Positions 35,267 through 47,395 of a DNA stretch of 64,000 nt are shown here, piece after piece. The notes beneath the pieces are model-generated. The model did no database searches, was not told where the DNA came from, and worked only from the letters and a program-made list of their open reading frames with translations. Numbering within the stretch: position 1 is the stretch's first letter; every line of letters starts with the position of its first letter. Origin of the DNA: Nothopassalora personata (taxonomy: Eukaryota; Ascomycota; Dothideomycetes; Mycosphaerellales; Mycosphaerellaceae); contig CM066288.1 of NCBI GenBank assembly GCA_033816765.1, forward strand, positions 2,666,001 to 2,730,000, written 5' to 3'. The translations under genes were made by a program, and so were the position numbers.

Positions 35267-36287
35267 GTCTAGCTTGTGGTAGTGTTGTCTCCAGCGAGCA
35301 CAGTATCGGGCACCAGTAATGATGGATGGTGTTCTTTGAACCGTGAAAACACTCTTTGAGAGAAGCTCTGAAGCTCGACTGTTTATCTCTCACCACCTCT
35401 GCGGCGCTGAAGGGGCTTTCGTGAACAGGGCGATTGGCACACCGCTTGAATAAGCCTCCTCACTGCACGCATAACCGGAAGACGAACAATGCAACTCGCC
35501 AGCGACACCGCAATGTCAACGAGAAGTGCGGCTGGACCGCCAATAAGGTTTCAGTCATTTGACGACCCATGTCTGGTGGTCAAGAGCCGCAGGATCATCC
35601 CTGATTCGACGTCAAATGCTTGCTGGCTTCCCATATGGAGGCATGCGCACGCTCCATACTTCCCTGAGCACCATTTCGGCGCCCAAGCACCACTGCCAAC
35701 GAAATCTCAATCAAATCTTATCAAATATACCAAGATGATAACAATCATCGTTTGAAGTGCTTTGATGTGCACCGCGGCCCGCTCGTACGTCGCTCCTTTC
35801 CTCAGAAACATAGGTTAGGGGTTTCGAGGTGCGATTTGAAGTGTTTGGGCCATCAAATTCGTCGGCAATAGGTGTTGCTAGGGGAAGTGTTCAGGCATGC
35901 GCACCGCGTAAAAGCCAGATTGACAGTGAGCAGACGTCAACAACGAACGACACAGTGTCGCACCATTATGCAGGTTGTTTCCGAGGACGTGAGGTGACTT
36001 TGTGCACGAGCAGCCGCTGGGCTTCAAAATCTTGGCGGCATACTGCCGGAAGTCTGTTTTAAGGATCCCCGAGCGCCAGCGCATCTGGCATATCGAGTGC
36101 GATTCAAGACCCGAAACCATGCGAGGCTTCGTAGAGTTGCCGGCCGTACAATAACGCCGCTCCGTCACGAGCGTTGTTAAGCTGTCACGACGCATGCGTT
36201 CTGGCGCAAGCAGTCGCAGTTCTGAAAGTAAAGCAGTGCTGATGCTAATGACCAATATCATTTGCATTCTTCTGTCGTGCGTTCCGG
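35267..36287. other. Intergenic, GH43 promoter and RAD57 3' side
   Basis: About 1 kb with no supported gene. It should hold the promoter of the GH43 gene (transcribed leftward) and the 3' UTR of RAD57. Confidence 0.5.
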
Positions 36288-37640
36288 TCAACTGGCTCCA
36301 TTAGTGCCAGCCTGTATGCTCCGTATTCCTGCTTGCCATATCTCGAAGTCTGTCTTGCCTTCGCCACACCAAGCACTGAAGACGACCTTACATGCCCGGC
36401 GCCATCCGACCAAGTCTCGCTCATCTCCAGGTCGGTACGCTCTGTCAGCATATATGGGCTCCTTCAACAAAGCGATCCTGGCTGAGAGTTGATTCGTCCA
36501 AGTCAGGCCTAGACTGGGGGTTTTCATGTTCGTGCTCGCAGGGTCGTCCCCCCACCCAGTGAAGAACCTTTGTTGGTGGTCCAGCGACAGAGGATCATCT
36601 GTCGACAGTAGCGACGGCGGCGGATTGGTACCTGGGATATTATGTGGCAGGCTGGTGGCGCGAGATGGGGTGCCAGGCCGACTTTGCTGAGGGGACTGGC
36701 TGTGGAGTGCTACTGCTGGCTCAATCGACGTGAATCGGTCGGCGACTTGATTCGCGACCACAACTGCGATGTCGTGCGTCCTAGCCAGTCCGCGCAAGTG
36801 AGCACCGATATGTGCGAGCTGGTTGCTCCGCCTTGCCAATGTTTCGGCACTCTTGGCTTTCGTTCCCTTGTCGAATTCAGCTCGGTAGTTAGCCGCAATA
36901 CTGTCGACGACAAGGAGCCCGACATCGTGCTTCTCTATAGCAACGGGCACTTGATAGCGTAGAATGTGCTCCTGAGCTTCCACATCATGGATGTGCGTGC
37001 TGTGCACTTTGTTCAACGAAGGGCGGTCCTTGGCATCCAGTTGGGTAAACTTCGGGTGGGTGGTGAGAATCTGGCTGAGGCGAGTCGTCTGCAATGGAGC
37101 TTCAGTAGAGATGTAGAGAACGGATCTCGAACGTGACTTCAACGCTGCACCGGCGGGAACGGGTAGCTGTGCGGAAAGCAGAAGAGTAAGAAGGAACTGT
37201 GTCTTGCCAGCCGCACTGCCGAAGTCAGAGATGGAGCATGAAAGAGATATGAAAGGTATTGTTTACCTCTCACCAACAACTTCAGTCACGTGACCAAGTG
37301 CGATTCCTCCATTCAGCGATGCATCCAACGTGTCATCCAGCGTGCTGATAGTGGCCCATCTGTCGGCGAGTGCTCTGCCACTTTCCAGTCCCGGCCATTT
37401 GCCATTTCCTTGATGTCGAGGCGCCGTCTGCGTAGCTGCAGCGCTTTGATGGAGAGCAGCGAGAAGCGTGTCTGTAAGCTTCTTCACCTCGCCGGGAGGC
37501 ACCTGCGCTCGCTTGGCTACGTCGAGGGCATCAAGGGTGAGCAGATCAGCTGCAGATACGAGCGCCCTCTCCAGCGACGGAAGAAGGTGGCTGTAGGGCG
37601 CGACATCAAAGTCAGGGAGCACGGTGAGTATATTGGTCAT
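36288..37640 (-). CDS. RAD57: RAD57-like RAD51 paralogue
   Basis: DNA repair ATPase; in yeast Rad55-Rad57 stabilises the Rad51 filament in homologous recombination. Two exons, 37640-37267 and 37215-36288, 433 residues (yeast Rad57: 460). The 51-nt intron (GTAAAC, CTCTGAC, GGCAG) interrupts the Walker A motif, which becomes GESAAGKT (123-130) on splicing. Walker B is LLVVD (about 225-229). The N-terminal 60 residues have the small helical DNA-binding domain of the RAD51 family. An extended, Pro/Ser-rich loop follows QVADRF. RAD57 rather than RAD55 is inferred from sequence flavour and length. Its start is about 35 bp from the transposon end. Confidence 0.86.
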
Positions 37641-37674
37641 TTGGCACCATCACCGCTGTTGCCGCGAGAGACTT

Positions 37675-39045
37675 TGGTGTTACCTCAGTAAACTCAGATT
37701 CGCCGCAGGAATTGGCTTTGGCTTCGCCTAGCGCACGCGCTAGGCTCGCTTAAGCTCGCTTCAGCTCCGTTAAGCACGGTTCTGCACCGTTTAGCCAATT
37801 AGAGGGCTAGGAGTGCCAATTCGCGCGGCGAGTCTAAGACTAAATGGGGCTATTTTAGTATATACGAATTTAGCCCTATATACAAATAAGCACTATTACA
37901 TTCGAAGGTATATATCTCTATTACTACGTTACTCTACCGCCTTAATAACTACTATATTCGACAGCGTACGCTCGGCGCTTTTAATTGAATTAATAATAGC
38001 GTCTACTACCTATTAGAACGTCCTACAATTACCGTCCGCGCGACACTACTCCTTATTATACGTATTCGAAGACGTAGAGTTAGAAGGATTATCCGAGGGC
38101 TACTCCGACGTCGACATTAACCCTCTAGATAGCGATAAAGAGGAGGATTATATCGGATTCCCTCTAAGTATACTAGTACGCCCGCGCCTACGCCCGACGT
38201 CGATATAAACATAGGTAGTACGCGGACCGACTAGACTAACGAGGAGGTACATACGACGGTAGGACGATAGTATACCGGCGTAGGAGAAGTTATAGTCTAT
38301 TGTAAACCTCTTACGTAGCTATAACTAGAGCCTTTATAAATTCCTATAGGCCTAGGTAGGCGTAGCGCCTAGTACCTCGAGCTATAGCGTATCGCTTAAG
38401 TTAAGGTACTATAGTACTACGGAGTTACGTCGGAAAGCATTACGTCGTTCGATTAAACATCGGTCGATTAACGCTATACTATATAGACGAGGGTCCCGCC
38501 GTAATTAGACCCCGACCTTTCGCGCTATAGAGGTGCTTAATAGTCTAGTAGGCTATTATCCGTTCGGCACCTTTTAGTTAACCGGCGGTACTAACATTAA
38601 CAGTTTAAATAACATAGATTTTACGGTAGTATATAAGATTATCTAAACTAATGCTCCTATCTAGTATTAAATGCTACTGCATTTTATAAGTAACTTCCGA
38701 TTATACTAGACGAGCTAATTTCGTAGTAACGCGCTAGACCGGTTAGTATAATAGCGTATGTTCTTTATTATAGCGTCGGTGTTACATTCGAGAATAGCTA
38801 AACGATCTAATACTCTCTATTCGCTCGTGTCGATATATCTATAAGGATCTAGCACTAAGCGACGGTATATCGATGTACTATATAGGCTAGGCATCTATCG
38901 GAGCTATACTACTAGTAATCGGTTGTTAACTAGTATTATAGAATATAGTAAGGTACGTAGGACAAGTCTATAAATATACGTAATAGTATGCTATAGGCGT
39001 ACTATTAAATAGCTACTACGTCTTTATAATACTTAATCGCCGTCT

Positions 39046-39078
<33 letters not shown>

Positions 39079-40374
39079 GCTACCGATTTATATGCTCGCT
39101 ACGCCTTATACGGTTTAGAACGCTTAATTACTACGGTGTAACACTAGCATCGAGACGGTAGGATGTACGGTTTAGAACGCTTTATAACTATAGTCCTCTT
39201 TAAGTAGTAAAGCTAGTAGCTAGGCGTTATATCGAGGCGCTTCTATAGATTAAACTGCACGGTTTAGAACGCTTTATAGCTATAGTAATCCTCTATTTAC
39301 GAAGCGAATCGAGACGCGTTCGTAGATAGGACTCTACGCTTTAGTATACTTTAGTATACTAAAGTATGCTTTAGACCTAACTTCCCTACTCTTAATATAC
39401 GAAGCCGTTATTATATCGAATCCGTAGCTTACGTATGTCTAGATCTACCTCCGTACTATAGGCTACGATAAGTAGACGGTACTTAACTACGATAATATAA
39501 ACTTTAAGGATCCTACCCGCTATAAGGTATTAGGGCATAAGGTAACGTAGCGTACTATAACTACTACTTAAGTCGTCTATTGTTCTACAATTCTAGCTTC
39601 TAGCCTAATATAAGATATATATACTCCGTCTACTTCCCTTAATGTAGACGACATCTACGATACGCCTAGCCTATAAGACGACACTACGGGACGGGAGATA
39701 TTAAGAGCTATTATTGCTAATGCTATTAAGGCTGTCTATAATAAGCCAATTAACGAGATACTAAAGCTTAAGGCGATCGTAAATCCGGAGACACTCTATA
39801 TCTACCTAGTAATGCCTTAGCTAGATATACTCGCCGATACTAGACCGACGAATTATCTATAGTATAGCTCTATTTCCGAGGACGAAGGTACTACCGAAGG
39901 CAATATACGGGTACACGAGCGACTTATAAAAGTAGAACTAGGCTTTAAGTCTAACGCTAATCTAAGGTCGTCCGTTAAGGATATATTCGGTAAGCGACTT
40001 TAGCTCGTCTATAGTAATTAGCTTACATCGGAGCGTATTCGAGTAGCTAAGGTTTAGTAGTAGTATGCCTAAGGCCGATTCGATCGTAGAGAATAGCTCC
40101 TTAGGGTACTAGTATAGTTCTATATCTAGATAAATCTACTCTATACTATCGTCCGTACGTACTAGGACCCTCCGTCTCGTAAAGAGTATTGTTATTATAC
40201 TATCTCCTCTAATTGTGCTGCCTAGAACCGGACCTAATATAGTCGCGAGAACATTAAGTATTACCTTATAGAGCCTCTAGTCCGGCACGGCTTTAACTCG
40301 CGGGTCTTGTTATTATTTTATAAAGCACTAGAGCGACGTAAGATTATACTACCGGTAGGAGTTAGTACTAACAT
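37675..40374 (+). mobile_element. RIPed inverted-repeat DNA element, right copy, left part
   Basis: Begins near 37677 with GTGTTACCTCAGTAAACTCAGA, the same end as at 13938 reversed. The next ~500 bp, with CGCCTAGCGCACGCGCTAGG-type palindromic blocks, also match, then the two copies diverge near 38170. Further right are three copies of ACGGTTTAGAACGC (near 39106, 39166 and 39258) and a (TA)n run at about 39047-39075. From about 39640 a readable but stop-filled frame begins (see the DUF6589-like entry). There is no matching end before the window's G2 element, so the full size is unknown. Confidence 0.55.
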
Positions 40375-40526
40375 TGTGACGGGCAGGTGGTAGACGAGTT
40401 GCAATACGAGTCTACGAAGAAGAGCGCGAGATGCGCGAGCTATTTAAATGCGCCGGAACAACGTTGTTCCGGGCCGATCTTTCACTGCAGGGTCCATTCA
40501 CATGTGCCTGGTGTCGCTTCGTGACA
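40375..40526 (-). repeat. Gypsy A 3' LTR
   Basis: 152 bp, identical by eye to the 5' LTR. The polypurine tract (GAAGGGAGGGGG on the minus strand, about 40529-40541) lies just inside it. Contains the perfect 20-bp palindrome CCGGAACAACGTTGTTCCGG at 40453-40472. Confidence 0.93.
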
Positions 40527-40616
40527 GTACCCCCTCCCTTCAAAGAACGAGCTCCTGCGAGTGCCGTATACGTCTAGAGTCTCTTATACTTGCGCGCGTG
40601 TCGTCGTGTCGGTTGG

Positions 40617-43600
40617 CTATGCCGAACCGCTCACGCTGGCTTGCTGTCGCTGCTCATCATGTCGCTGGCTTGTGCTCGCTCCTTTGCGTCGTCGCAACAT
40701 CGCAAATCCATCTTGTCCAAGCTTATGTACTGGGGACGTAGTTGCGTCGCGTCCATCCATGTCACCATCGTCTGTCACGCGAGCCGGTCTGGATGTGGCG
40801 CTGTCAAACAGGCGGCCTTTTTCAATCACTGCCAGTCCGTACAGTATGGGTTCTGGAAGCTCGTAGGGTGGCTTCGGCTTGTCTGGATAGCGCGCGTAGA
40901 AGTCGGCAACCAGTTCTTCACAACCTGGCAATAGGTCGTCCCATCTCTGTGTCCGTATATCACCGCTCTTATAGCGCAAGGTGAACCACACTTGCCTATT
41001 CCTGTACTTGATAGCAGCATTAAGCACTTCGTCAACTTCCCATTCTGTGTCCACTTCTCCTTCTCTTTCGACTTCGACGGGCGGCGGCGGAGGGTTGTGT
41101 TGTCCCGCAAGTGGGTCGTTCGTGTCACGTCGGAGAAGGCTCGAGTGGAATACGTTGTGAATGTTCAGATCGGGCTGGCTGTCGAGGTCGAGTCGGTAGG
41201 ATCGCTTGCCTATCTGCGCTGTAACGGGGAATGGTCCGATGAACTTGTCGTCAAGTTTCTTCGCGGGTCTCTTGGTGGTGATGTTTTTGGTGTTCAGGAA
41301 AACTCGGTCACCAACCTCAAAATTTGGGGCGGGTGCACGGTGTCGATTCGCTTGGTCAGCGGTCCGTGCTTGGCCATAAGCATGTGCCGCTTGCAGGTCC
41401 GCGAGCACTCCCTTGAGGAAGTCGCCAGTCTGCCTTATGCGTTCGGCAAATGTCTCCGCACGCTCGAGTTGTGGCACTTCTCGAGCCAGCGCTTGCGGTC
41501 GGTCCACAGCTTTCACGTCCATTCGGGGGTGTCGTCCCGTATTGGCAAAGAATGGAGTCATGCCAGTTGTCGCCGACTCATGGTTGTTGAGTGCGAACTC
41601 TGCATTGGGCAGCAAGTCTGCCCAGTCGTCCTGCTGGTAGTTGGTGAACAAGCGTAGGTACTGCTCCAATGCCTGGTTAGTTCTCTCGGATTGGCCATCT
41701 GTCTGAGGATGGAATGCAGTCGACAGGTTCTGCTTGGTTCCCAGCAACGCGCAGAACCTCTTGAAGAATGCACAGGTCCACTGGGTTCCTCTGTCTGAGA
41801 AGACAATCTCGGGGACGCCATGCTTCGGATACACATAGGTGTAGATCAGGCGGGCGACATGCTCGGCTTCCAGGCTGTTCGTTGGGATGAAGATGACTTG
41901 TTTCGAAAGGCAATCCGTCACTGTCAGTATGTTTTTGTAGGTAACGCCATCGATTGTGCGCTTGCTCGGCGGCAATTCTACAATGAAGTCCATGGCAATA
42001 TGCTTCCATACGTCTGGTGGGGCTTGAAGTGGTGCTAGCAATCCCTGGTACTTGAGTCGTGACGGGTTTGCTCTCCGGCATGGTTGACAATTGCGGACGT
42101 ACCGTGCTACGTCGCCTTGCATCAGCGGCCAATACATGCTATGGCGCTGGATCAAGTCGAATGTGCGTGCTGCTCCTTGGTGCCCTGCTATTGCGGTGTC
42201 ATGATGGGCTCGAATGACCTTTGTCCGCAGGTTCTTGTACATGGGCACGTACAATCTTCCATTCACGAACAACTGGTCGTTGTGAATAAGGCAATCCGTC
42301 GCCGCTATCTTCTGCTTCTGCAGGAACTCGGATGAGCGTCGCGCTGCTAGGTCGGCTTGCAGTCGTCTTATACGAGTTGCAATTGATGGGTCTGCGTACG
42401 CTTCATCAATGAGTTCGACGAGGTCTTCTCCTTCGTCTTGGTGTTCAGGGTCTGCTTCGGCGGGTGCGGGCTCTTGTCCTGGCGCTGGCGCTGCGGGTTC
42501 TACTGCTGGTGTGGGCTCTGCTGTAGGTGTTTCTTCCTCCCCTTCCTCGTTGAGCTGCTCTTCTTCTGCTGCTTCTTGTCGTGCTCGTGCTCGGGTCATC
42601 GCGTATAGCTGACCTTCGTCGTCCTCTTCAGCCTTAGCAAGATGCATTGCGAAGTTGGCGATGTCAAGCATCTCTGGCTTGAGCACTACTTGGTGCTGAT
42701 GTTGCATTCTCGGGTCCTCTACACCTTGTGGGATGTCCTGCGATCTCCGGGTCAGGCTGTCAGGCTTGGTACCCTGTCGCCCAGGCCGGTACGTGATCTT
42801 GAAGTTGAACTGAGCCAAGAATTCCGCCCAACGTGCCTGTCGCCGGTTCAGTTGCTTGGTAGTCATAAACCATTCCAGGTTCCGGTGGTCCGAGAGCACA
42901 CGAATGGGGGCTTCATCCGTGCCTTGCCCGATTAGCTCATACTGCCATTCTTCAAAGCACTTAATGATGGCAAGCAACTCCTTGTCATAGATGTCGTAGT
43001 TGCATTCGTGCACGTTCATCTTCTTGGAGAAGTACGCTACTGGGCGTACGAGACCGTCCGGTTGGCGCTGCGATAGCACTCCTGCTGTGACCCAATCTGA
43101 GGCATCGGTTTCGACGATGGTCTCATAGTCCGGATTGAAGTGGGCAAGCACACGGCCTTTTGCCGACGTGAATCTGTCTTTCAGCGTCTCGAATGCCTTT
43201 TGACATGCTTCTGACCATTCGAACTTGACGTCTTTCTTCGTGAGCTCCACCATGGGTGATACCACGCGGGAGAATGCTTCTACGAATCTTCTGTAAAAGC
43301 CTGCGAAGCCTAGGAACGCCAACACGTCTTTGGCGTTACGTGGCGTATCCCAGTTGGCTATCGCATCTACCTTAGCTGGGTCCATCTCGATGCCTTCAGT
43401 CGTGAGGATGAGACCTAGGTACTTCACGCGCTTGACTGCGAATTCGGACTTCTCAATGTCCACAGGAAGGCCGGCTTCCATTAGCTTGTCCAGAACTAGT
43501 TCGACGTGCTTGTAATGGTCCTCTTCGTTACCATCCGTGTAGATCAGGATATCATCCAGGTAAACAGTGCAGAATAGATCCAGGAATTCGCGCAGAATCT

Positions 43601-45118
43601 CGTTGATTTTCCGTTGCCAGCTACTTGGGCCATTGCACAGACCGAAGGGCATTGCTCGAAACTGGTATAGACCATACCGGGTGATGAAGGACGTTAGGTA
43701 TTCGTCACCTTTTCGAATTCGCATGTTGTTGAATGCAGCCACGATGTCCAACTTCGTGAACCATTTGGCCTTGCATAGGCGGTCTAGGGTCTCGCGAATC
43801 AGCGGAATAGGGTATCGGTCCTTAATTGTCAGCGCATTAAGCGCGCGGTAGTCGACACAGACCCGCAGCCCACCTCCGGGCTTCTTGACAATCAGAAGGG
43901 GTGAGCATCCGTCCGCGAAGGACTTCTCAAGGAGTCCTGTCGCCATGCCTTCGTCGACGAACTTCTTGGTCACGGCTAGTTGTTGGGAATTCATAGCATA
44001 ACCCTTGTGGTAAGGCAGCTTCGCTCCTTCTTTCAAGTTGATGGCGTGGTCTGCCGACGAGTGTTCAGGTAGCACCCATTCAGATTTATGGCGGAATGCT
44101 TTCTCCTTATGCCACAGGCGTCGTGGCAACTTAGTCTTCGGGTCCACTGCTTCGGATCGCTCGAGGAATCGCTCAACGTCTTCAGGTGACATGGCGTTGA
44201 GGAACTCTTCGTCTCTTCCAGGGTCGAAATCTTCTGGCCAGAGGGCATAGATCTCATGATCCTTGCGCTTGCTCATGCGGTGGAAGTATTCTGCGCTGAC
44301 CATGCAGATCTCTTCGGTGCTGGTAGAAGTCTGTGCCTTTGGACGCACACTGGTCTCTCCTCTGCTATCCACAGCGATCATGCAAGGTCGTCCATCACTG
44401 CAGTGATTGTGGAAGCACTCAGGCTTATCGAAAGTCAGGGTACGGTTCTTGAAGTCTGGTGTAGGATTATGTTCTTCCCACCACGACATTCCTAGGACCA
44501 TGTCATAGGTGTCCAAGTCGGTGACGTATGCCATTTGCTGCTCCGTATGGTTGCCAATAGTGAAGTTGACCATGGCCATATGGGTGAGGTGCGATAGGGC
44601 ACCATCTGCTAGTCTCAACCGTCTAGCTCGTGCTAGCGGTATAAGTGGGATTTTGTTTGCGCGACAGAAACCGTGATGTATGAAGATAGATGAACCACCA
44701 GTGTCGCCAAGTGACTTTGCTTTTACATTGCGATGAGGAGTATGTACATCAGCCGACAGAACCCAGTGCTTGCCTTGCTTCGGTTCTACAATAGTGCTTT
44801 GTATACCGCCTGCTTGCTCGGCACAACTGAGGTGTTCTTCGGTGTGTGCTGTCTCACTCATGGAGCACAGGAATTCTTCCTTCTCTTGCTCCATCTCTTT
44901 CTTTCGGTCGTGTCGAGGGATCGTGTAGCGGATATCGTGGTGTGGTGCGGATACTGGGGTATTAGGTGTATTCGATGCTGGGGGTGATACGATCTCCTCA
45001 AGGACACTTCCATCGCTTGGGCTGTCACTGGCAATGCTCATGTCATCATCATCTATTTCTTCAATCGTGGTTCTTCTGTCAGGTCTTGGCTCGACGGCGA
45101 CTTTCGACGAGCCCTTTA
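40617..45118 (-). CDS. Gypsy A pol (PR-RT-RNaseH-IN-chromodomain), made by -1 frameshift
   Basis: Open frame of at least 1474 residues from the first internal ATG (45041), continuing upstream to the frameshift site at 45119-45125. In order (numbered from that ATG): retropepsin with DTGGSS at 113, RT about 345-520 with VDYRALNALTIK and YLDD at 494-497, RNase H (ETDASDW, YDKELLAIIK), integrase with HHCC zinc finger (HHDTAIAGH, CQPC) and DDE core (MDFIVELP, FSDRGTQW, FHPQTDGQSERTNQ), then a GPFPV block and a chromodomain-like segment (from about 1330, EWEVDEVLNA). All catalytic residues appear present. It lies in the -1 frame relative to gag, so it is read as a Gag-Pol fusion. Confidence 0.94.
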
Positions 45119-45125
45119 GTTTCCC
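45088..45125 (-). promoter_or_regulatory. Gypsy A programmed -1 frameshift signal
   Basis: On the minus strand, the canonical slippery heptamer G GGA AAC occupies 45125-45119, followed at once by the gag stop TAA (45118-45116). After a 5-nt spacer comes a hairpin with stem GGCTCG/CGAGCC (45113-45108 with 45093-45088) and a 14-nt loop. A -1 slip reads GGG AAA CTA AAG and enters the pol frame without interruption. Confidence 0.82.
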
Positions 45126-47395
45126 TCCTCGTTGTGTGCCTTCTCAGTGAGGAGTCCGGCCACAGGTGCTGCCTCAATCTGCGCTGGCTCGGTATCCATT
45201 GCGTTTAGTCGAATCTCGCGGGGCACATCAGCATATTCGTACCGACCGCGTGCCTTGGAGTTGAGGATGCAGGCGGCGTCCTCGCCTCGGTGGCCGAGCT
45301 CGTGACACTTGAAGCAACGGTTCTCACGAATGTAACGGTCCTTGTCCGCTGAGCTGCAGTACGGACGGTCGTACTTGCGAGGGATTTGGCGGACAGCTAG
45401 TGCCCTGCCTCCGCGGCCTCCACCACGACCTCGGGTGCTGCCACGGCCACGAGTCGAACTGCTACCGGAATCTGCGTTGCCGTCCTTATCCTTGTCTTTG
45501 TTGCCTCCGCCGCCATGGTTGTAAGCGGCGCTAACTTCCTTGCCAACATTCCAGCTCTGCTCGATGCCGCGTGCAATTTGGCAGAAGTGGTTGAAATCGG
45601 GGTCAGTCCGATCGCGGGCAAGAGTCTCAGCCCATCTCTTAGCCAGCTTCGTGTACAGGACCGAGGCCTTAGGTTGGACCTTGGCCTTTGCACAGAGGGT
45701 GCGGTACTTCGTCGACACTTCCGCGAAGGTCATGGTTCCCTGTCTCAAGGTCTCCAGCTGACCTTGGGCAGTGAACTGCGCGTCCGCTTCACCGAATTCA
45801 GCATCGAACTGCTCCCACAGGTCATCTATGGAAGTCCAGGTGTCCTTCATAGCCAGGATGCTGTCGAATGGCAGTTCTTCAGTCACGCCTAGCATAAATT
45901 CGATCATGTCTTCATAGCTGGCACCTTGCTTCACATAGGCTTGGTTCAGCTTTGCCCGAGCCACAGTCTTGAAGCGCTCGTACTTGCTGCGGTCTCCCTT
46001 GAAGACCTCTGGGTCCTTGATGCGGGTGTTGAAGAATCCGCCATTCGTGGTGGTAGTCCCGGCGCCGGGTGTTTCGAATCGTCCGTTGGTTCCTTGACCT
46101 TGTGGTCCTGGTGTGAATCTGTTGTCGTTAGGGACGAAGTCGCGTGCATCAGCGTCAAATCGGGACTGGCGTGTCTGTGGTCGTGGCATCGCTGCTTCCT
46201 GTTCAAGTTGCTGAATGCGTGCACGATCCTCCTTTCTAGCTTGCTGGAACTTGGTGATGTCGTCTTCAGCTGAGGCCAAGTCTTCCTTAGCCTGTCGGAG
46301 CTGTTCGAGCAGGTCGCCGTTACCTGTGCCCTCAGCAGTCTGTGCGATTGTCACCTGGCGCTTGGTCCGGCTCAGCTCGTTACGGAGAGTAGTGAGGTCG
46401 TTGCGTAGCTTCTCGATGTCGGCCTGTGCTAGGTCGGCCTCTTCTCGAGCAGTATCTCGTTCAGTCTTGTATCCGTCTGCTCGTGCTTCGAGCCTCTCCA
46501 CTTCTGCTTCTAGCTCTTCGATCTTCTCAGCTTCTTCATCAAAGTGCTTCTCCCAGTTAGGTGCGAGTGTGAGCGCACGCTGAACAGCTTTTAATCTCTT
46601 GAACCACTTGCCTGAGGAGGACGTCACCTTCGCTGTCAACTCCTCAGGGTTGGCGACCTGGAAGTCGGGGTCCTTAGGGTTGTCATCCTCTCCGTAGAAC
46701 TGCGTGAGATCCAGGCCAGCATCGGCTGGCTCATCCTCACGTCTCCTATGATCCACCGGGCTGGTCGGAGTCGCAATCTCTTCGTCCTCATCATCGAACC
46801 GGGATCTGCGCTTAGCGACTGGCTCGCCAGGCTGAGTCTGTGATTGGGAAGCGTGGTCCGGTTGAGCTGGTGTGGCTTTCATTCCTAGCTCGTTCATTCG
46901 TGCTGCGAAGTCTGCTTTCTGGAGCTCCAACCTCTGAGCACTGACAATCCCTGGAGGTGGTACCCTAACCTTCGCGTTGTGATCTTCCTTTCTTGTGAAC
47001 TTGAAACTCTCATCTTCTGTCTCGACGGTGGGCTGCATGCCTTTATGCAGTCCGAGGTCCTCTCGTAAGCGACTCGGAGGCTGTGACTTGTTAGGTCGTG
47101 AGAATGGTTGATGGATGCTAGAGGAAGGTGGTTGTGGGCCAAAGAAGCCTGAACCTCGTGTCTCGGGCTTTGCTAGTAATCGGTCGCGTTCGCGGCTACG
47201 ACTGCGACTACGGTCGCGTTCGGCCTCGTCCATATCGGGTCGGGGTGTAGATGTCTCTTCAGGTGAGAAGTCGCTGTCGCTGTCGCTCCTGTAGTTGTGT
47301 TTGCTAAGTGCCGTTTGTATCTTGTTCGAGGCGATTGCGGCGCGCGATTCTTCTCGGGCTCGGTCGATTACTGTCTGTCTGGTCAATTCGCTCAT
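45116..47395 (-). CDS. Gypsy A gag
   Basis: Capsid/nucleocapsid protein, 759 residues from the first ATG at 47395 (MSELTRQTVIDRAR); the open frame extends upstream to 47494 only through a GTG. In order: a charged, disordered N-terminus with an RSRSRSRERDR tract, a long coiled coil (about 290-410), a capsid-like domain (KDPEVFKGDRSKYERFKTVA, about 490-610), a Gly/Arg-rich segment, and a zinc knuckle CFKCHELGHRGEDAAC. The knuckle spacing is CX2CX4HX6C, two residues longer than the usual form. Short alanine-rich tail ends at the frameshift site. Confidence 0.9.
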   Translation of the reverse strand: MSELTRQTVIDRAREESRAAIASNKIQTALSKHNYRSDSDSDFSPEETSTPRPDMDEAERDRSRSRSRERDRLLAKPETRGSGFFGPQPPSSSIHQPFSRPNKSQPPSRLREDLGLHKGMQPTVETEDESFKFTRKEDHNAKVRVPPPGIVSAQRLELQKADFAARMNELGMKATPAQPDHASQSQTQPGEPVAKRRSRFDDEDEEIATPTSPVDHRRREDEPADAGLDLTQFYGEDDNPKDPDFQVANPEELTAKVTSSSGKWFKRLKAVQRALTLAPNWEKHFDEEAEKIEELEAEVERLEARADGYKTERDTAREEADLAQADIEKLRNDLTTLRNELSRTKRQVTIAQTAEGTGNGDLLEQLRQAKEDLASAEDDITKFQQARKEDRARIQQLEQEAAMPRPQTRQSRFDADARDFVPNDNRFTPGPQGQGTNGRFETPGAGTTTTNGGFFNTRIKDPEVFKGDRSKYERFKTVARAKLNQAYVKQGASYEDMIEFMLGVTEELPFDSILAMKDTWTSIDDLWEQFDAEFGEADAQFTAQGQLETLRQGTMTFAEVSTKYRTLCAKAKVQPKASVLYTKLAKRWAETLARDRTDPDFNHFCQIARGIEQSWNVGKEVSAAYNHGGGGNKDKDKDGNADSGSSSTRGRGSTRGRGGGRGGRALAVRQIPRKYDRPYCSSADKDRYIRENRCFKCHELGHRGEDAACILNSKARGRYEYADVPREIRLNAMDTEPAQIEAAPVAGLLTEKAHNEEGN

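Noticed and set aside
16236..37640. Secondary-metabolite cluster around the zinc-cluster regulator
   Set aside because: No synthase, P450, methyltransferase or transporter is nearby; neighbours are housekeeping genes.
13939..37674. Starship-type giant element carrying the gene island
   Set aside because: No tyrosine-recombinase (DUF3435) captain is seen, and the flanks are ordinary nested transposons with their own target duplications.
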